A stretch of 64,000 nt of DNA from Gymnopilus junonius (taxonomy: Eukaryota > Basidiomycota > Agaricomycetes > Agaricales > Galerinaceae), in assembly GCA_015501075.1 (NCBI GenBank), contig JADNYJ010000009.1:186001-250000 (forward strand), in the 5' to 3' direction. Within the stretch, counting starts at the first letter, position 1, and each line of letters starts with the position of its first letter. The notes under the pieces were generated by a model. The model ran no database searches, was not told the origin of the DNA, and saw only the letters and a list, made by a program, of their open reading frames with translations. Shown one piece after another: positions 62,472 to 64,000 of the stretch. Made by a program: the position numbers and the translations under genes.

Positions 62472-64000
62472 ATGCGTGGTCTGCGCAATCTCCTCATCAG
62501 ACCTCCATCTTATCTATACCCTCATCATCGTTGTATTTCAAGCATGGCGGCTCAGGACGGTTCAGTTCCTTCTGCCACGACGGTCAACAAAATCACACAC
62601 CCGTTCGACAAGGTCCGTCTTGAGGCGTTGCTCAATCGCAGATTTTTCTATGCTTTTCGAGATCTACGGGGGTGCGCAAAATGACATTCTTAGATGACAT
62701 TCCGATTAATCCTAACAAATTACGAAGGTGTTGCTGGTCTGTATGATTATGGCCCGCCTGGTTCATCTCTGCAGGCTAATATCATCGCTGAATGGCGGAA
62801 ACATTTCATTATCGAGGAGAACATGTTGGAACTGGACACCACGGTCATGACGCCTTCTCCTGTGTTTGAAACTTCTGGCCATGTTGCGAGATTTGCGGAT
62901 TGGATGGTCAAGGATGTAAAGACTGGCGACGTCTTGCGTGCCGACCATCTCGTGAAGAACGTACTCGAAGCTCGCCTCGCCGGTGACAAGAAGCGCGTGG
63001 GCTTGCGGCAGCCCCTGCTACCGATGATAAAAAGAAGAAAAAGAAAGCTGTCAAAACAGCGGCTGTTGTTCTTCCAGATGATGTGGTGGCCGAATACGAA
63101 AATATTCTTGCTCAGGTGAGGAACCTTTTCGTCACTTGAAGGTCGGCTTTTTGATTCATCTAGCTCGACAACTACTCTGGTGCCGATCTCGGAGAATTGT
63201 GCAGGAAACACAATCTACGCAATCCAGACACGGACAATGAAGTCGGGGAGCCACAATTATTCAATCTTATGTTTGCCAGTAGCATCGGTCCTACTGGCCA
63301 ACATCCTGGGCAAGTTCTTTCTTAGTTATAGCTATACACAGCTATTTAATCTATATACAGGTTCCTTCGCCCCGAGACTGCACAGGGGCACTTCCTCAAT
63401 TTCTCGCGTCTCCTTGACTTCAACAATGGACGCGTTCCTTTCGCGTCTGCGCAGATTGGCCGCTCGTTCCGTAACGAGATCTCACCGCGTGCTGGTCTTC
63501 TCCGTGTCCGCGAGTTTACGATGGCAGAGATTGAGCATTTCGTTGACCCAGAAGATAAGAGGCATGGACGTTTCAAAGAAGTCCGCGACGTCAAAATTAC
63601 CCTCTTGGATCGTCATGTTCAAGAAGCAGGCAGGAGCACAACAGCTCAAATGACTGTCGGCGAAGCCGTCGATAATGGCATCATTGCAAATGAAACTCTT
63701 GGTTACTTCGTTGCACGGATATACCTTTTCCTCATCAGGATTGGCATTAATCCTCAGAGACTCCGTTTCAGACAACACATGGCAAACGAAATGGCCCACT
63801 ATGCCACCGACTGTTGGGATGCCGAAATTCATAATTCTAACGGTTGGACTGAGTGCGTCGGCTGTGCTGATCGTGCAGCATACGATCTCACTGTACATTC
63901 CACTAAAACTGGACAACCATTGGTCGTCCGTCAAGCATTGAAGGAGCCTATTGTCACTGAGAAGGAGGTCCCTGAATGGAACAAGAAGGCCCTCGGGAAG
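62472..64000 (+). CDS. GRS1: Glycyl-tRNA synthetase (3' partial; two apparent frameshifts)
   Basis: The enzyme charges tRNA-Gly in cytosol and mitochondria. The ATG at 62472 gives a basic leader, [20 protein letters not shown]; a second in-frame ATG at 62544 ([16 protein letters not shown]) would give the cytosolic form. The class II domain shows [66 protein letters not shown] (motif 2 start) and [20 protein letters not shown] then EIEHF, with [18 protein letters not shown] further on. A one-base shift is needed at FYAF/EIYGG, where TTTT seems to have one T too many, and another just before [15 protein letters not shown] near 63003. From about 63165 to the window end the frame is clean. A GC-AG intron (gcaagt) starts after HPG near 63309. 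The gene continues beyond the window. Confidence 0.85.

Overview
The window is nuclear DNA of a filamentous fungus, most likely a basidiomycete of the Agaricomycetes type. The genes are closely packed, with many 50-60 nt GT-AG introns and spacers of only a few hundred bases. They include a GPI-type chitin deacetylase, a Rom2-like RhoGEF and a large family of DDE transposases of a kind I associate with mushrooms. I cannot name the species. All gene coordinates are genomic spans from start codon to stop codon, introns included, assembled by eye.

From 1 to about 43.9 kb the region is ordinary, conserved, single-copy-type housekeeping DNA. In order it holds a RhoGEF (partial), chitin deacetylase, carnitine acetyltransferase, RPF1, an EEF1AKMT4-like methyltransferase, an NDUFAF7/MidA-type methyltransferase, MMS19, an unknown acidic protein, PRP40, mitochondrial bL21, ATP synthase alpha, gamma-glutamyl phosphate reductase, a NASP-type histone chaperone, an AP180-type clathrin adaptor, a GH47 mannosidase, glycerol kinase, DBP9 and an RBR ubiquitin ligase. 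The genes are not an operon; their shared themes are mitochondrial function (CAT2, NDUFAF7, bL21m, ATP1, ERV1, part of GRS1) and RNA or ribosome work (RPF1, PRP40, DBP9, ZNHIT2). One small non-autonomous hAT element (9938-10406, perfect 8-bp target duplication) sits in the divergent promoter of RPF1 and the methyltransferase gene.

From 43.9 to 54.4 kb there is a decayed tandem copy of the RBR ligase, then ZNHIT2, a ZIP zinc transporter, a second non-autonomous TIR element with a TA target (50194-50824) just upstream of ERV1, a dihydrodiol-dehydrogenase-like oxidoreductase and an OHCU decarboxylase.

From 54.5 kb to the end the character changes. A J-domain protein gene is split: its last exon lies at 54547-54609 and the rest at about 59.76-60.44 kb. 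Its last intron holds a 5.07-kb MULE-like DNA transposon (54662-59726) with inverted ends, a 9-bp imperfect target duplication and a long multi-exon DDE transposase gene. The J-protein exons and the following CDK7/Kin28-like kinase carry many small indels and stops and read as pseudogenes. The last gene, glycyl-tRNA synthetase (cut by the window end), shows two apparent frameshifts in its 5' half but is intact afterwards. This block is the most interesting part of the window.
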